Positions 32,620 through 41,953 of a stretch of 64,000 nt of DNA are shown in pieces. Position numbers and translations under genes: made by a program. The notes below the pieces were generated by a model, which searched no databases, was not told the DNA's origin, and worked only from the letters and a program-made list of their open reading frames with translations. How positions within the stretch are numbered: the first letter of the stretch is position 1; each line of letters starts with the position of its first letter. The DNA comes from Owenweeksia sp964619125 (lineage in GTDB: Bacteria; Bacteroidota; Bacteroidia; Flavobacteriales; Schleiferiaceae). The stretch is taken from positions 1 to 64,000 of the forward strand of contig CAZUCA010000008.1 in NCBI GenBank assembly GCA_964619125.1, read 5' to 3'.

Positions 32620-33123
32620 TTAGGATGGGTCTACAAGGAAGAGAGGCTGATCGTACTCTACCGGGCTTTGGTCTTCTACCAGTACTTTTACGATTTTACC
32701 GCTTACCTCACTTTCAATTTCATTAAAAAGCTTCATGGCTTCAATAATGCACACTACTGATCCGGCCGAAATGTCATCACCCACGTTTACAAAGAGGTCT
32801 TTGTCGGGTGAAGGGCGGCGATAGAAAGTTCCGATCATGGGCGACTTAATCGTAACGTACTTGGAATCGTCCTCCATAGAAGCATTGTCCTTGGCCGAAG
32901 CGGCACTTTCTGCAGCAGGTGCTGCCGCCGGGGCAGGTGCTGCTTGAGCCGGAGCCTGATGGGCCATCTGTGGCATTGAAATCACCTGGGGAACCGAAGC
33001 CTCATCTTTAAAGGCAGCATCGGTTTTAATATTGATTTTAAACTCTTCTGTTTCCAGGTTTACTTCCGCCGCACCAGAGCGGGCTACAAATTTGATCAGT
33101 GATTGAATTTCTTTTAAATCCAT
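32620..33123 (-). CDS. accB: Acetyl-CoA carboxylase biotin carboxyl carrier protein
   Basis: A 167-residue BCCP. The N-terminal helix MDLKEIQSLIKFVARSGAAEVNLETEEFKI is typical. An Ala/Pro-rich hinge (about 57-80) precedes the biotinyl domain, which contains the acceptor lysine in IIEAMKLFNEIESEVSG and, before it, the thumb-type IKSPMIGTFYRRPSPDKDLFVNVGD. Biotin is carried from AccC to the carboxyltransferase. The gene lies between fabH and accC, with short gaps on each side (50 and 27 nt), and is surely in the same transcript. Confidence 0.97.
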   Translation of the reverse strand: MDLKEIQSLIKFVARSGAAEVNLETEEFKINIKTDAAFKDEASVPQVISMPQMAHQAPAQAAPAPAAAPAAESAASAKDNASMEDDSKYVTIKSPMIGTFYRRPSPDKDLFVNVGDDISAGSVVCIIEAMKLFNEIESEVSGKIVKVLVEDQSPVEYDQPLFLVDPS

Positions 33124-33173
33124 GGGGTGGTTTTCTTGTGGTTAAACAAAGCTATAAAATAAAGGCAAGGGCC

Positions 33174-34169
33174 TTAATTAGGATCATAAGCCCACTTAAG
33201 GTATAGCGATCCCCAGGTGAATCCGCCGCCGAATGAGGCGAAAATCAGATTGTCACCTTTCTTTAATTTTTTCTCATAATCCCAAAGGCACAAGGGCAAA
33301 GTACCATTGGTAGTATTGCCATAACGGTCAATGTTGAGCATTACCTTATCCTCACTAATGCCCATACGATTAGCCGTAGCGCTGATAATTCGCTTATTAG
33401 CCTGGTGAGGGACCAGGTAAGCAACATCATCCGCCACCAAATCGTTGCGCTTCATTATTTCCTCACAGGCATCGGCCATATTGGTAACGGCAAACTTAAA
33501 CACCTGTTGACCCTCCTGGTGCACAAAATGCTCATGGCGGGCCAGTCTTTCAGGGGTTGCCGGGTACATGGAACCGCCGGCTTTGATGTAGAGGAATTCC
33601 CGTCCTTTACCATCGCTGCGCAGGTTAGCATCCTGTAAACCCAGGCCTTCGCTGTTGGGTTCGAGCAGTACCGCACCGGCACCATCGCCAAAAATCACAC
33701 AGGTAGTGCGATCGGTATAGTCAATTATCGAAGACATCTTATCGGCCCCGATTACCAGCACTTTTTTATAGCGACCTGACTCAATAAACTGAGATCCGGT
33801 AGCGAGGCCATAAAGGAAGCCTGAGCAGGCCGCCTGCAGGTCAAAGCCAAAGGCATTGGTAGCACCAATTTGGGTAGCGATATATACGGCCGTGCTGGCC
33901 ACCGGCATATCGGCAGTGGCGGTGCTGCAAATCACCAGGTCGATTTCCTCTGGATTAATACCGGATTTTTCGATCACTTCCTTGGCGGCTTTGATGCCCA
34001 TAAAAGAAGTTCCGAGACCTTCACCTTTAAGGATGCGTCGCTCTTTGATGCCCGTACGGGTGGTGATCCACTCATCAGTGGTATCCACCATGGTTTCGAG
34101 CACCTGGTTGGTAAGGCGATAATCGGGAATATATCCGCCTACGGCGGTAATTGCGGCTGTTGGATTCAT
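33174..34169 (-). CDS. fabH: 3-oxoacyl-ACP synthase III (KASIII)
   Basis: A 331-residue condensing enzyme that starts fatty-acid chains by joining acyl-CoA to malonyl-ACP. The catalytic triad residues are visible: Cys115 in LQAACSGFLYG, His in VPHQANKRI and Asn in DRYGNTTNGTLPL. The N-terminal part TDEWITTRTGIKERR is the family signature. The start overlaps the plsX stop by 4 nt (ATGA at 34166-34169), so translation is coupled. Substrate preference for acetyl-CoA or branched primers cannot be told from this sequence. Confidence 0.97.
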   Translation of the reverse strand: MNPTAAITAVGGYIPDYRLTNQVLETMVDTTDEWITTRTGIKERRILKGEGLGTSFMGIKAAKEVIEKSGINPEEIDLVICSTATADMPVASTAVYIATQIGATNAFGFDLQAACSGFLYGLATGSQFIESGRYKKVLVIGADKMSSIIDYTDRTTCVIFGDGAGAVLLEPNSEGLGLQDANLRSDGKGREFLYIKAGGSMYPATPERLARHEHFVHQEGQQVFKFAVTNMADACEEIMKRNDLVADDVAYLVPHQANKRIISATANRMGISEDKVMLNIDRYGNTTNGTLPLCLWDYEKKLKKGDNLIFASFGGGFTWGSLYLKWAYDPN

Positions 34170-35110
34170 TCGTTTGAGATTGCCTTTTTAATTTTTTCAG
34201 CCAGGCTGGCGCGAGCTACCTTCTCGGTAGTAAGTATCATATTGTAAATGGCTGACGCGCCTGACACGCCATGTCCGAGAATAACGTTACCGTTGATACC
34301 CAGTACCGGACTTCCTCCATAATTCTCGTAATTAAACTTATCGAGGAATTCATCCTGCACACCGCGCTCTTTTATCATGTGATAAAAGCCTTCGGCCTGC
34401 TTGAGGAAAACATTTCCGGTAAAACCATCACATACGGTAACGTCTACCTGCTGATGGTAGAAGTCCCGTGCTTCAAGATTGCCAACAAAATTAATTTCTG
34501 GATTGGACAGCAAGAGCTCATAAGCCTTTTGGTAGAGCAGGCTACCTTTGCCGGCTTCGCTGCCGGTATTGAGCAAGGCCACCCGGGGTTGGGCTACCCC
34601 CAGAATTTCGCGGGCATAAATATCACCCAAGCGGGCAAATTCCACCAACAACTCCGGTCGCGCATCTACATTGATACCAACATCGAGCAGGGTGTTGAAA
34701 TTGCCATCAGTACGGGGAAAGGAGCTCAGCACACAAGGACGGCTAATGCCTGCTATCGTTTTCAGATAGTTCATCGCCCCCACCATAACGGCACCGCTAT
34801 TTCCGGCACTGGCAAAGGCGTCAAGCTTTTTGGCCGCCATGGCCTGATAGGCTACGTTAATGGTGGCGTTCCTTTTTTGTTGCAGGGCCTTCACCGGGTG
34901 CTCATCCATGCTCACTGCCTCCTCGGCAGCCAGCAGGTGAAGCTGTGATGAATTATGTACCTGAGCAATAAAGTCCGACACTCTTTGCTGCGGTCCTACC
35001 AGGTGGAGTTGTGTATCAGGCTGTAGCTGAGGGAGAACTTTTTCGACCCCATCAAAAACAGCTTGGGGGGCAAAGTCCCCCCCTAATATATCAACTGCAA
35101 TATCTACCAT
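34166..35110 (-). CDS. plsX: Phosphate acyltransferase PlsX
   Basis: A 314-residue enzyme that makes acyl-phosphate from acyl-ACP for the first acylation of glycerol-3-phosphate. Typical parts are VDIAVDILGGDFAPQAVFDGVEK at the start (most relatives read AVDAMGGDxAP), ASAGNSGAVMVGAMNYLKTIAGISRPCV, LLNTGSEAGKG and CDGFTGNVFLKQAEGFYHMI. The context rpmF-plsX-fabH is the widely conserved order of fatty-acid genes. A hairpin at 35116-35140 lies just before it and may tune read-through from rpmF. Confidence 0.96.
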   Translation of the reverse strand: MVDIAVDILGGDFAPQAVFDGVEKVLPQLQPDTQLHLVGPQQRVSDFIAQVHNSSQLHLLAAEEAVSMDEHPVKALQQKRNATINVAYQAMAAKKLDAFASAGNSGAVMVGAMNYLKTIAGISRPCVLSSFPRTDGNFNTLLDVGINVDARPELLVEFARLGDIYAREILGVAQPRVALLNTGSEAGKGSLLYQKAYELLLSNPEINFVGNLEARDFYHQQVDVTVCDGFTGNVFLKQAEGFYHMIKERGVQDEFLDKFNYENYGGSPVLGINGNVILGHGVSGASAIYNMILTTEKVARASLAEKIKKAISNE

Positions 35111-35115
35111 ATAAC

Positions 35116-35140
35116 AAAAGGTAGTTACTCACTACCTTTT
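35116..35140 (-). promoter_or_regulatory. Hairpin between rpmF and plsX (weak terminator or attenuator)
   Basis: A perfect 10-bp inverted repeat AAAAGGTAGT / ACTACCTTTT with a 5-nt loop. On the minus strand the descending arm ends in TTTT and is followed by GTTAT, a poor T tract. It could cause partial termination between the ribosomal gene and the lipid genes. Confidence 0.5.
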
Positions 35141-35151
35141 CTAAGTATACG

Positions 35152-35343
35152 CTATGCTGCCTCTTCTTTTTCCAGTACTACCTTTCCTTTGTAGTACATC
35201 TTGCCCTCGTGCCAGTAAGCACGGTGATACAAGTGAGGCTCTCCGGTATTAGGGCATACTGCGATGGTAGGGGCAGTAGCTTTGTAATGAGTTCTACGCT
35301 TGTCTCTTCTTGTTTTAGACTGTCTGCGCTTAGGATGTGCCAT
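35152..35343 (-). CDS. rpmF: 50S ribosomal protein L32
   Basis: A 63-residue L32 with the usual basic N-terminus MAHPKRRQSKTRRDKRRTHYKA and the CPNTGEPHLYHRAYW core. Only one cysteine remains, so this is the zinc-free form in which the classical four-Cys ribbon is lost. The gene follows yceD (DUF177) by 25 nt and precedes plsX by 41 nt. The order yceD-rpmF-plsX-fabH is conserved in many bacteria, linking ribosome and lipid synthesis. Confidence 0.97.
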   Translation of the reverse strand: MAHPKRRQSKTRRDKRRTHYKATAPTIAVCPNTGEPHLYHRAYWHEGKMYYKGKVVLEKEEAA

Positions 35344-35368
35344 TTTTATCTACGTCTTTAAAAAATTC

Positions 35369-35905
35369 TTATTCCAAAAGTTTTTTCAGTTGTTCCCAGC
35401 GGGGATCCACCTGATCATCTTCATCAATACGATCTGAAGTTCGCTGCTCTTCATATCGCTCCAATTGTGCTAATATTTCCTGACCTTTCTCGCCGTTTTC
35501 CACCGCGGGGCTGATGCGTTTGAGCGGTATCGACAAGACCACCGCCTCATAGAGGTACTGGCCAATGTTTACCGTGTGCTCGCCATGTGGAATAATGAGC
35601 AGATCCTCATTGGAATCGTCATACTCATCCCCAAACTTCACCACCAATCTAATTTCATTTGCCACCGGCAAATCAAAAGGCTCATTGGTAATATCACAGG
35701 GAATAATAACCTGGCCTTCTGTAATCAGCGTAAATTCCAGGCTGTTTTCCTTCTTCACCAAGCCTACCCGGGCAGTGATGCGAGCATTCTCAAACTCGTC
35801 GTAGCCAAAAAGGTCGAAGAACTCATCATTCAATTGAAAGTCAAATGAATGCTCTCCTAACTTCAGACCCAAGAACTTAATATCAAAAGCCTTTAAATCC
35901 TTCAT
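35369..35905 (-). CDS. YceD/DUF177 family protein
   Basis: A 178-residue member of the DUF177 (YceD) family, usually found directly before rpmF as here. It lacks enzyme motifs. The C-terminal segment with DQVDPRWEQLKKLLE matches the family end (DPRxxxLxxL). The middle segment reads EGQVIIPCDITNEPFDLPVANEI, with a single cysteine instead of the usual CxRCL form. YceD has been linked with 23S rRNA processing in plants and E. coli, so a role in large-subunit maturation is likely but not proven here. It has its own promoter in the 78-nt gap after pdxA. Confidence 0.88.
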   Translation of the reverse strand: MKDLKAFDIKFLGLKLGEHSFDFQLNDEFFDLFGYDEFENARITARVGLVKKENSLEFTLITEGQVIIPCDITNEPFDLPVANEIRLVVKFGDEYDDSNEDLLIIPHGEHTVNIGQYLYEAVVLSIPLKRISPAVENGEKGQEILAQLERYEEQRTSDRIDEDDQVDPRWEQLKKLLE

Positions 35906-35934
35906 CGTAAATTCCCTCTCGAAGTTAGAGCCGG

Positions 35935-35960
35935 CAAAGATATAAAATCTTTTAATCCAA
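35935..35960 (-). promoter_or_regulatory. Promoter of the yceD-rpmF-plsX-fabH-acc block
   Basis: On the minus strand: TTG (35960-35958), 15 nt, TATCTTTG (35942-35935), then about 29 nt to the yceD ATG. The -7 element is perfect and the spacing slightly short. Confidence 0.6.
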
Positions 35961-35983
35961 AATATTAGCCCCTAAAATATCTT

Positions 35984-37015
35984 TCAGCTAAGGGGGTTGG
36001 CCGTTATCTCACTGGTTACCTTACGGTTCCGAACCAGCTCGCTTGCCATATAAACTGCATGCCGAAAGGAAGATTCATCGGCAATTCCTTTACCGGCAAT
36101 GTCAAATCCGGTACCGTGATCGGGACTGGTGCGGATAATAGGGAGTCCGGCTGAGTAGTTTACTCCCTGACCAAAGCTCAATGATTTAAAGGCCACCAGG
36201 CCCTGATCATGGTACATCGCCAATACGGCGTCGTATTGCTTATGCTTTTGGGCACCAAAAAAACTGTCGGCCGGAAAGGGGCCAAATGCCATGATTCCCT
36301 TTTCAAAGGCGTGCTGTACCGCCGGTTTAACCAGGTCGTCGTCTTCAGTACCGATCACCCCGCCATCACCGGCATGTGGATTAAGGGCCAGCACCGCAAT
36401 TTTGGCCTTTTTAATATGGAAGTCGTTTCTGAGACTCTTGTCAATCAAGCGGAGCTTGTTGCTGATGAGCTTTTGTGACAGGGCGCTGCTGACGGCGGCA
36501 AGGGGTATGTGCACCGTAGCCAGGGTCATCTTCATCTCCTCACTGGCAAGCATCATAATAGCCTCTGCCTGATAGCGGTTTTCCAGAAAATCGGTGTGGC
36601 CGGTGTGCTTAAACTCGCCACTCTGAATACTGTGCTTGTGAATAGGGGCGGTAACCAGGGCCTGAATTTTACCGGCATCAAGCGCATCACAGGCCTTCTG
36701 CAGTGACCGGAGGGCATATTCTCCTACCTGTTTATCTTCCTTGCCCAGCTCGAGGTTCACCTCTTCCTTCCAACAGTTGAGCAGATTACACTTCTGCTCA
36801 TGCAACTTGTCCAGATCATTGATAATATGAAAGCTGAAATCGCCCATATCCAGTGCCTTGCGGTGGTAGCTTGCCACCTTGGAGCTGGCAAAGACCACCG
36901 GGGTGCACAGTTCGAGCATCTCTTCGTTGGCAAAGGTTTTCATGATGATCTCCATGCCAATGCCGTTGAGATCGCCACATGAAATACCAATTACTGGTTT
37001 AGCGGTAGCCGTCAT
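35984..37015 (-). CDS. pdxA: 4-hydroxythreonine-4-phosphate dehydrogenase
   Basis: A 343-residue enzyme of the DXP-dependent vitamin B6 pathway, oxidising 4-phosphohydroxy-L-threonine with NAD. Diagnostic segments are PVIGISCGDLNGIGMEII near the N-terminus, LVTAPIHKHSI, the metal ligand GHTDFLE, ALNPHAGDGGVIG and YHDQGLVAFK, which hold the divalent metal and substrate. It fits with dxs at 41921, whose product DXP is the second precursor of pyridoxal phosphate. The gene starts in the end of pepA (ATGA overlap 37012-37015). Confidence 0.96.
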   Translation of the reverse strand: MTATAKPVIGISCGDLNGIGMEIIMKTFANEEMLELCTPVVFASSKVASYHRKALDMGDFSFHIINDLDKLHEQKCNLLNCWKEEVNLELGKEDKQVGEYALRSLQKACDALDAGKIQALVTAPIHKHSIQSGEFKHTGHTDFLENRYQAEAIMMLASEEMKMTLATVHIPLAAVSSALSQKLISNKLRLIDKSLRNDFHIKKAKIAVLALNPHAGDGGVIGTEDDDLVKPAVQHAFEKGIMAFGPFPADSFFGAQKHKQYDAVLAMYHDQGLVAFKSLSFGQGVNYSAGLPIIRTSPDHGTGFDIAGKGIADESSFRHAVYMASELVRNRKVTSEITANPLS

Positions 37016-38442
37016 CGGGTCATCGATTTCACATAGTCATAAATAAGACGAACCCCAACGCCGGTACCCCCTCGCAGACGATAATGATCATCGGCATCGA
37101 GAAAAGCCGGACCGGCGATATCGAGGTGAATCCATGGGTAACTGGTAAATCTTTTCAGGAAGCGACCAGCAGTAATGGCGCCGCCCTCGCGACCGCCGAT
37201 ATTTTTCTGATCGGCCACACTGGACTTGAGCAAATCATCATACTCATCCCAAAAAGGCAACTCAGCCACTCTTTCGTAAACTTCTTCCCCGCTTCGCTTT
37301 AACTGGCTCAGCTCTTTTTCACCGGCAGTTCCCATGGCCACCACTCCATACTTACCTACTGCCATGGCCGCGGCACCGGTGAGGGTTGCCAAATCGATAA
37401 CTAATTCAGGTTTTAATTTTCCGGCATAGGCGAGAGCGTCAGCCAGAATCATCCGGCCCTCGGCATCGGTATTCAGCACCTCTACGGTAGAACCATCGTA
37501 CATGGTAATAACATCACCAGGCACATAGGCATTTTCGCCCGGGCGGTTATCGGTAGCCGGGATCAGGCCAATAACTTCCACTGGTAACTTGTTTTCGGCG
37601 ATCGCCACCATGGCGCCTATTACCGCTGCCGAACCACTCATATCACTCTTCATTGAATCCATAGAGTTGGCAGTGGGCTTTAGGCTCATACCACCGGTGT
37701 CATATACTACCCCCTTACCTACCAGAACCACAGGCTGGCTGTTGACAGCATTAGATGGGCTATATTTGAGAATACTGAAGGTGGGTGGATCCTGGCTACC
37801 CCTGTTTACTGCCAGCAAGCCCCCCATTTTAAGGGTTTGAATGCGCTTTTTATTGAGCACTTCCACTTCAAAACCACTACTTTGCCCGGCTTTAACGGCT
37901 TCATTGGCCAATTGGGTGGCGGTAAGGAAACTGAGGGGTTCATTTATAAGGTCACGGGAGAGATATACTCCTTTGACAACAGCATTGAGCTCCGCCACCC
38001 GGCGATCAGCTAATTTGTCAATATTTATCTGGCTCAGCTTTAAACGCCGCTTATCCCGGTCACTGTAATATTTCAAAAACTGATAGGCTCCAAGGGCCAT
38101 TCCTTCCGCAAAATAATAGCCATCCTCCGGATCACGCAATGGGGATATATTTACCTCTTCCGGATTAGTAGCCTTAAGCATGCGCAGCAACTTATTGCCA
38201 TTGAGGCGCAATTTTTCCTGAAAAACAGATGTACTCAGATCAGCCTGGCTAATCTTTACGAAATACAGAAAGCGAGGGAAGCGATTTATGCGGGCAATGC
38301 GAAACTTTTCTTCCTGGTCAACCGACTCAAGGTAAGCCCGTTCACTTTCTGACAATTGTAAAAAGTCTAAATCTTCACTATTCTCGTATAGATAAACAAT
38401 GCTTTCATCTGGTTTAAAACCTTTGGCAGCGTTTATTTGCAT
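37012..38442 (-). CDS. pepA: Leucyl aminopeptidase, M17 family
   Basis: A cytoplasmic zinc aminopeptidase of 476 residues. I chose the ATG at 38442 (MQINAAKGF); the possible start 18 codons upstream would translate the promoter. The catalytic domain holds VLVGKGVVYDTGGMSLKP, SDMSGSAAVIGA, the M17 signature NTDAEGRMILADAL and the C-terminal HLDIAGPAF; these supply the two-metal site (Lys, Asp, Asp, Glu). It is the first gene of a coupled pair with pdxA. A TACTTTTG element lies 25 nt upstream. The family releases N-terminal amino acids from peptides in protein turnover. Confidence 0.94.
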   Translation of the reverse strand: MQINAAKGFKPDESIVYLYENSEDLDFLQLSESERAYLESVDQEEKFRIARINRFPRFLYFVKISQADLSTSVFQEKLRLNGNKLLRMLKATNPEEVNISPLRDPEDGYYFAEGMALGAYQFLKYYSDRDKRRLKLSQINIDKLADRRVAELNAVVKGVYLSRDLINEPLSFLTATQLANEAVKAGQSSGFEVEVLNKKRIQTLKMGGLLAVNRGSQDPPTFSILKYSPSNAVNSQPVVLVGKGVVYDTGGMSLKPTANSMDSMKSDMSGSAAVIGAMVAIAENKLPVEVIGLIPATDNRPGENAYVPGDVITMYDGSTVEVLNTDAEGRMILADALAYAGKLKPELVIDLATLTGAAAMAVGKYGVVAMGTAGEKELSQLKRSGEEVYERVAELPFWDEYDDLLKSSVADQKNIGGREGGAITAGRFLKRFTSYPWIHLDIAGPAFLDADDHYRLRGGTGVGVRLIYDYVKSMTR

Positions 38443-38466
38443 GGTAGATATTCTTAAATTTGATAA

Positions 38467-38474
38467 CAAAAGTA
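38467..38474 (-). promoter_or_regulatory. -7 promoter element of pepA-pdxA
   Basis: TACTTTTG on the minus strand, a perfect TAnnTTTG, ending 24 nt before the pepA ATG at 38442. A TTG lies 13 nt upstream, which is closer than usual. Confidence 0.55.
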
Positions 38475-38587
38475 TTATTAATCGGGGCAACTTCACTGCC
38501 GTTGGGCACTCGGTAAAATAAGCACCCTCAAAATGAAGTTATAGAAAAGCGTAAAAGCTTGAATGAGCGGATTTTGAACATTAGCTA

Positions 38588-41344
38588 ATGAAACATTTTC
38601 TTACCACTATACTTTTTCTTCTTCTGGCCTTCGGCTTGCGCGCTACCCATAACCGGGCAGGTGAAATAACCTATCGATGGAAAAGCGGGCGCACCTACGA
38701 CGTTACCATTACCACCTATACCCGCAGTACTGTGCAAGCAGACAGGTGCGAGCTTGAATTGTTTTGGGGCGATGGCACCAGCACTTCACTGAACCGAGTT
38801 AACGGCCCCCCCGGTTGTGATAATGGTGGCCGCGGTGAAATTATTGCCCCTGATATTAAGAGGAACATTTACGAGGGCACCCACACCTACCTGGCCGATG
38901 GCAGCTATATTCTCTATTTTGAAGACCCTAACCGCAACGCCGGAGTACGCAATATTTTACAGTCCGTTACGGTACCCTTTTATGTGCAAAGTGAGCTGGT
39001 GATAAGCGCCGGCTTCGGGCCCAACAACAGCCCGGTACTCACAAACGAACCCATCGATGATGGCTGTGTGGGCCAGCGTTTCGAGCACAGTGCCGGAGCC
39101 TATAACAATGACAAAGATAGTCTCAGCTATCGCCTGGTAGACTGCCGTACCAGCGGCGGTATGTCTATTACCACTACCTACGACCCCAATTTTGTAAAGG
39201 ACTCAGTAAAGATCGACCCTTACTCCGGCTTGTTGGTTTGGGACAGCCCCCGTGAAATAGGGGAGTACAACTTTGCCTTTGAAATCAGCGAGTGGCGAAA
39301 AAATAGTGCCGGTCAATTTGTGAAGATTGGTTATGTAGTGCGTGATATGCAGGTAACCATCAACAACTGTGAGGAAAAGCAAAACGACGTGCTGATGATC
39401 AACGAGCCGCCGGAACTGGACTCACTGGGCCCATTTTGTGTGAAAGCAGGCGAAACTATTTCATTTACCGTTACGGCCGTCGATTCACAGTTTACCAGCA
39501 CCTACGTACGAAACAGCAGTGGTGAAATTATTGACACCGTAGAGGCCAAGGTTGCCGACCCCATTACCCTGACCGCCTTTGGTGGCCCCTTCGTGGTGAG
39601 CAACCCGGCCACATTCCCCGAGGTGACTGGGGTAGGCACTGTGAGCAGCCAGTTTGAATGGGTTACCAACTGCGAAAATGTGCGCAAGCAACCTTACTAT
39701 GCCACCTTCTCCGCCAAGGATGATCCCAGTGCCCGCAACGCCACCTTCACGCCCCTGGTCGATCTCTTTTCGGTGGAAATAACGGTGGTGGCACCGGGGC
39801 CTGAAAACCCACTGGCCGTCCCCAATGGCGATGTGATTAACCTCAGCTGGGACCCCAGCATTTGTACTGATGATGTGGTAGGCTATGATATCTATCGCCG
39901 GGAGTCATCCTATGGCTTTGTGCCCGATCAATGTGAAACCGGTGTGCCCGAATACACTGGCTATCGCTATATTGGCAGCACCCCTGACCTCAATACCACC
40001 AATTACACCGACACCAGCCAACTGCTGCGCGGCGTGGAGTATTGTTATATGGTGGTGGTCACCTTTTCAGATGGCGCCGAAAGTTATGCCTCCGAAGAAT
40101 TTTGTGCCGCTTTGGAGCTGAATGCACCCATGATGACCAACGTGGACGTTATCAGCACTGACCCCAGTACGGGCGAAATTGAAGTCAAGTGGATCGCCCC
40201 GCCGGTACTCGATTCAGTTCAGTTTCCCGGCCCTTACTCCTATAAACTTTTCCGAAGCCAGGGCATTGGCGGTACTGAATACAGTGAAATTGCCACCTTA
40301 AACGGCGGCCTTAATGACACTTTTTACAGCGATCAAAACCTCAATACCGAAGATGTCGGCTGGCGCTACAAGGTAGAGCTGTATTATGGGCCCGACAGTA
40401 AACTGCTGGCGCCTTCAGATCCTGCCAGTAGTGTGTTTCTCAATATCAGCCCGGTAGACAAGGCCAATGTTCTCCGAGCCAGCCACAACACTCCCTGGCG
40501 CAATAGCAGCTTTATTGTATTTCGCGAAGAGCCTACCGGCAGCAACAATTTTGAAATCCTCGACACCTCCTTTACGGCTGTTTACGTAGATACCGGTCTG
40601 GTTAATGGTGAAAACTACTGCTATTACATCCGTGCCATCGGGGCGTATACCGCTAGTGACTCACTGCCGGCACCTCTGATTAACCACTCACAAATCAATT
40701 GCGCCGCGCCCCTCGATACCACCGCCCCTTGTTCACCTCTGGTTAGTGGTGATTACAACTGCGAGGGTGACTACCTGCGCATTAGCTGGGAGCAACCAGC
40801 CGACTCAGGTTGCGCAGATGTGATTGTAGCTTACAACATCTACTATAAATCTACCATTGATGGAGAGTACACCGAGCCCCTGGCCACAGTAACCAATGGC
40901 AATAGTTTTGAGATTCAAAATGAAACCGTAGTGGGCTGCTATGCCGTAACGGCAGTTGACGATGCCGGTAGTGACCCCAACGGTTCACCCAATGAAAGTG
41001 CCTTCAGCTTAGACTTCTGTGTAGAACCTTGTCCGCAGATTGACTTTCCCAATGTGTTTACCCCCAACTCCGACGGCATTAATGACTTTTTCACCTCTGA
41101 AGGCGCCCGCAATATTGCCGAACTCCGCATGGAGATTTTCAATCGCTGGGGAGTAAAAGTGTATGAATCGTTAAGCCCCGAGGACTTTTTCTCAAATGGC
41201 TGGGATGGCACCGACATGAATACCGGTGAAAAATGCGCAGATGGTGTATACTACTATGTTTGTATTTACTCACCGCTCAGCCTCAGTGTAGCCACCCAGC
41301 AGGAGGCCTCGGGATTTGTACATTTGCTGCGCTCAAATAAATAG
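38588..41344 (+). CDS. T9SS type B (CHU_C) fibronectin-like surface protein
   Basis: A 918-residue exported protein. The signal peptide is residues 1-19 and the mature start THNRAGEITYRW is a distant relative of the openings of the three array proteins at 23.6-31.2 kb. Residues about 20-260 form the N-terminal domain, with paired Cys and NNDKDSLSYRLVDC. Residues about 395-810 show repeated fibronectin type III-like patterns (VINLSWDPSICTDDVVGYDIYRRES; EIEVKWIAPP; LRISWEQPADSGC). The C-terminus (IDFPNVFTPNSDGINDFF .. FNRWGVKVYES .. ADGVYYYVC) is a CHU_C type B sorting domain. A surface adhesin or scaffold is likely; no enzyme motif is visible. ribE starts 3 nt after the stop. Confidence 0.92.
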   Translation: MKHFLTTILFLLLAFGLRATHNRAGEITYRWKSGRTYDVTITTYTRSTVQADRCELELFWGDGTSTSLNRVNGPPGCDNGGRGEIIAPDIKRNIYEGTHTYLADGSYILYFEDPNRNAGVRNILQSVTVPFYVQSELVISAGFGPNNSPVLTNEPIDDGCVGQRFEHSAGAYNNDKDSLSYRLVDCRTSGGMSITTTYDPNFVKDSVKIDPYSGLLVWDSPREIGEYNFAFEISEWRKNSAGQFVKIGYVVRDMQVTINNCEEKQNDVLMINEPPELDSLGPFCVKAGETISFTVTAVDSQFTSTYVRNSSGEIIDTVEAKVADPITLTAFGGPFVVSNPATFPEVTGVGTVSSQFEWVTNCENVRKQPYYATFSAKDDPSARNATFTPLVDLFSVEITVVAPGPENPLAVPNGDVINLSWDPSICTDDVVGYDIYRRESSYGFVPDQCETGVPEYTGYRYIGSTPDLNTTNYTDTSQLLRGVEYCYMVVVTFSDGAESYASEEFCAALELNAPMMTNVDVISTDPSTGEIEVKWIAPPVLDSVQFPGPYSYKLFRSQGIGGTEYSEIATLNGGLNDTFYSDQNLNTEDVGWRYKVELYYGPDSKLLAPSDPASSVFLNISPVDKANVLRASHNTPWRNSSFIVFREEPTGSNNFEILDTSFTAVYVDTGLVNGENYCYYIRAIGAYTASDSLPAPLINHSQINCAAPLDTTAPCSPLVSGDYNCEGDYLRISWEQPADSGCADVIVAYNIYYKSTIDGEYTEPLATVTNGNSFEIQNETVVGCYAVTAVDDAGSDPNGSPNESAFSLDFCVEPCPQIDFPNVFTPNSDGINDFFTSEGARNIAELRMEIFNRWGVKVYESLSPEDFFSNGWDGTDMNTGEKCADGVYYYVCIYSPLSLSVATQQEASGFVHLLRSNK

Positions 41345-41347
41345 AAG

Positions 41348-41953
41348 ATGTTTACCGGTATAGTTGAAGAAGTTGGTACGGTAACCAGCATTACCCGCGA
41401 GGAGGAAAATATTCACATTGAGGTAAAAGCCTCCTTTACCCCGGAGCTTACCATCGACCAAAGTATTGCTCACCACGGTGCTTGTCTTACCGTGGTTAAG
41501 CTGGCCGATGACCGCTATACGGTTACTGCCATCCAGGAAACCCTTGACCGGACCAACCTCGGTACTTTGGGCGTGGGCTCACCCATAAATCTTGAGCGCT
41601 GCATGATAGCCGGTTCCCGTCTCGATGGCCATATTGTTCAAGGCCATGTAGACCAGTGTGGTACCTGCCTGAAGGTTGAAGAACTGGATGGATCGTGGAA
41701 ATTTCACTTCAGTTATCAACCGGGCGAAAGTGAGCTTACGGTTCCCAAGGGTTCCATTACCATTAATGGCGTTAGCCTTACGGTGGTTGATGCCGCAGAG
41801 GATCGCTTTTCGGTAGCTATTATCCCCTATACTTACGAGCATACCACTTTTAAGCACCTGAAAGCAGGCGACCGGGTAAACCTGGAGTTTGATATAATCG
41901 GAAAATACGTAGCACGAATACTAGCCCTGCGTTCTCAGAAAGGCAGTGCGTAA
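41348..41953 (+). CDS. ribE: Riboflavin synthase alpha chain
   Basis: A 201-residue homotrimeric enzyme that dismutates two 6,7-dimethyl-8-ribityllumazine to riboflavin. Both lumazine-binding barrels are seen: MFTGIVEEVGTV at the start with HHGACLTVV, and the second half GHIVQGHVDQCGT with INGVSLTVVD. The gene begins 3 nt after the large T9SS gene and may be read from its transcript. Its last 33 nt overlap the 3' end of dxs on the other strand (tail to tail), including the last residues of both proteins. Confidence 0.95.
   Translation: MFTGIVEEVGTVTSITREEENIHIEVKASFTPELTIDQSIAHHGACLTVVKLADDRYTVTAIQETLDRTNLGTLGVGSPINLERCMIAGSRLDGHIVQGHVDQCGTCLKVEELDGSWKFHFSYQPGESELTVPKGSITINGVSLTVVDAAEDRFSVAIIPYTYEHTTFKHLKAGDRVNLEFDIIGKYVARILALRSQKGSA

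Noticed and set aside
38588..41344. Idea that the fourth T9SS protein belongs to the converted array
   Set aside because: Only the mature N-terminal motif and the sorting domain are similar; there is no shared nucleotide block, and it is 7 kb away on the other side of the lipid gene block.
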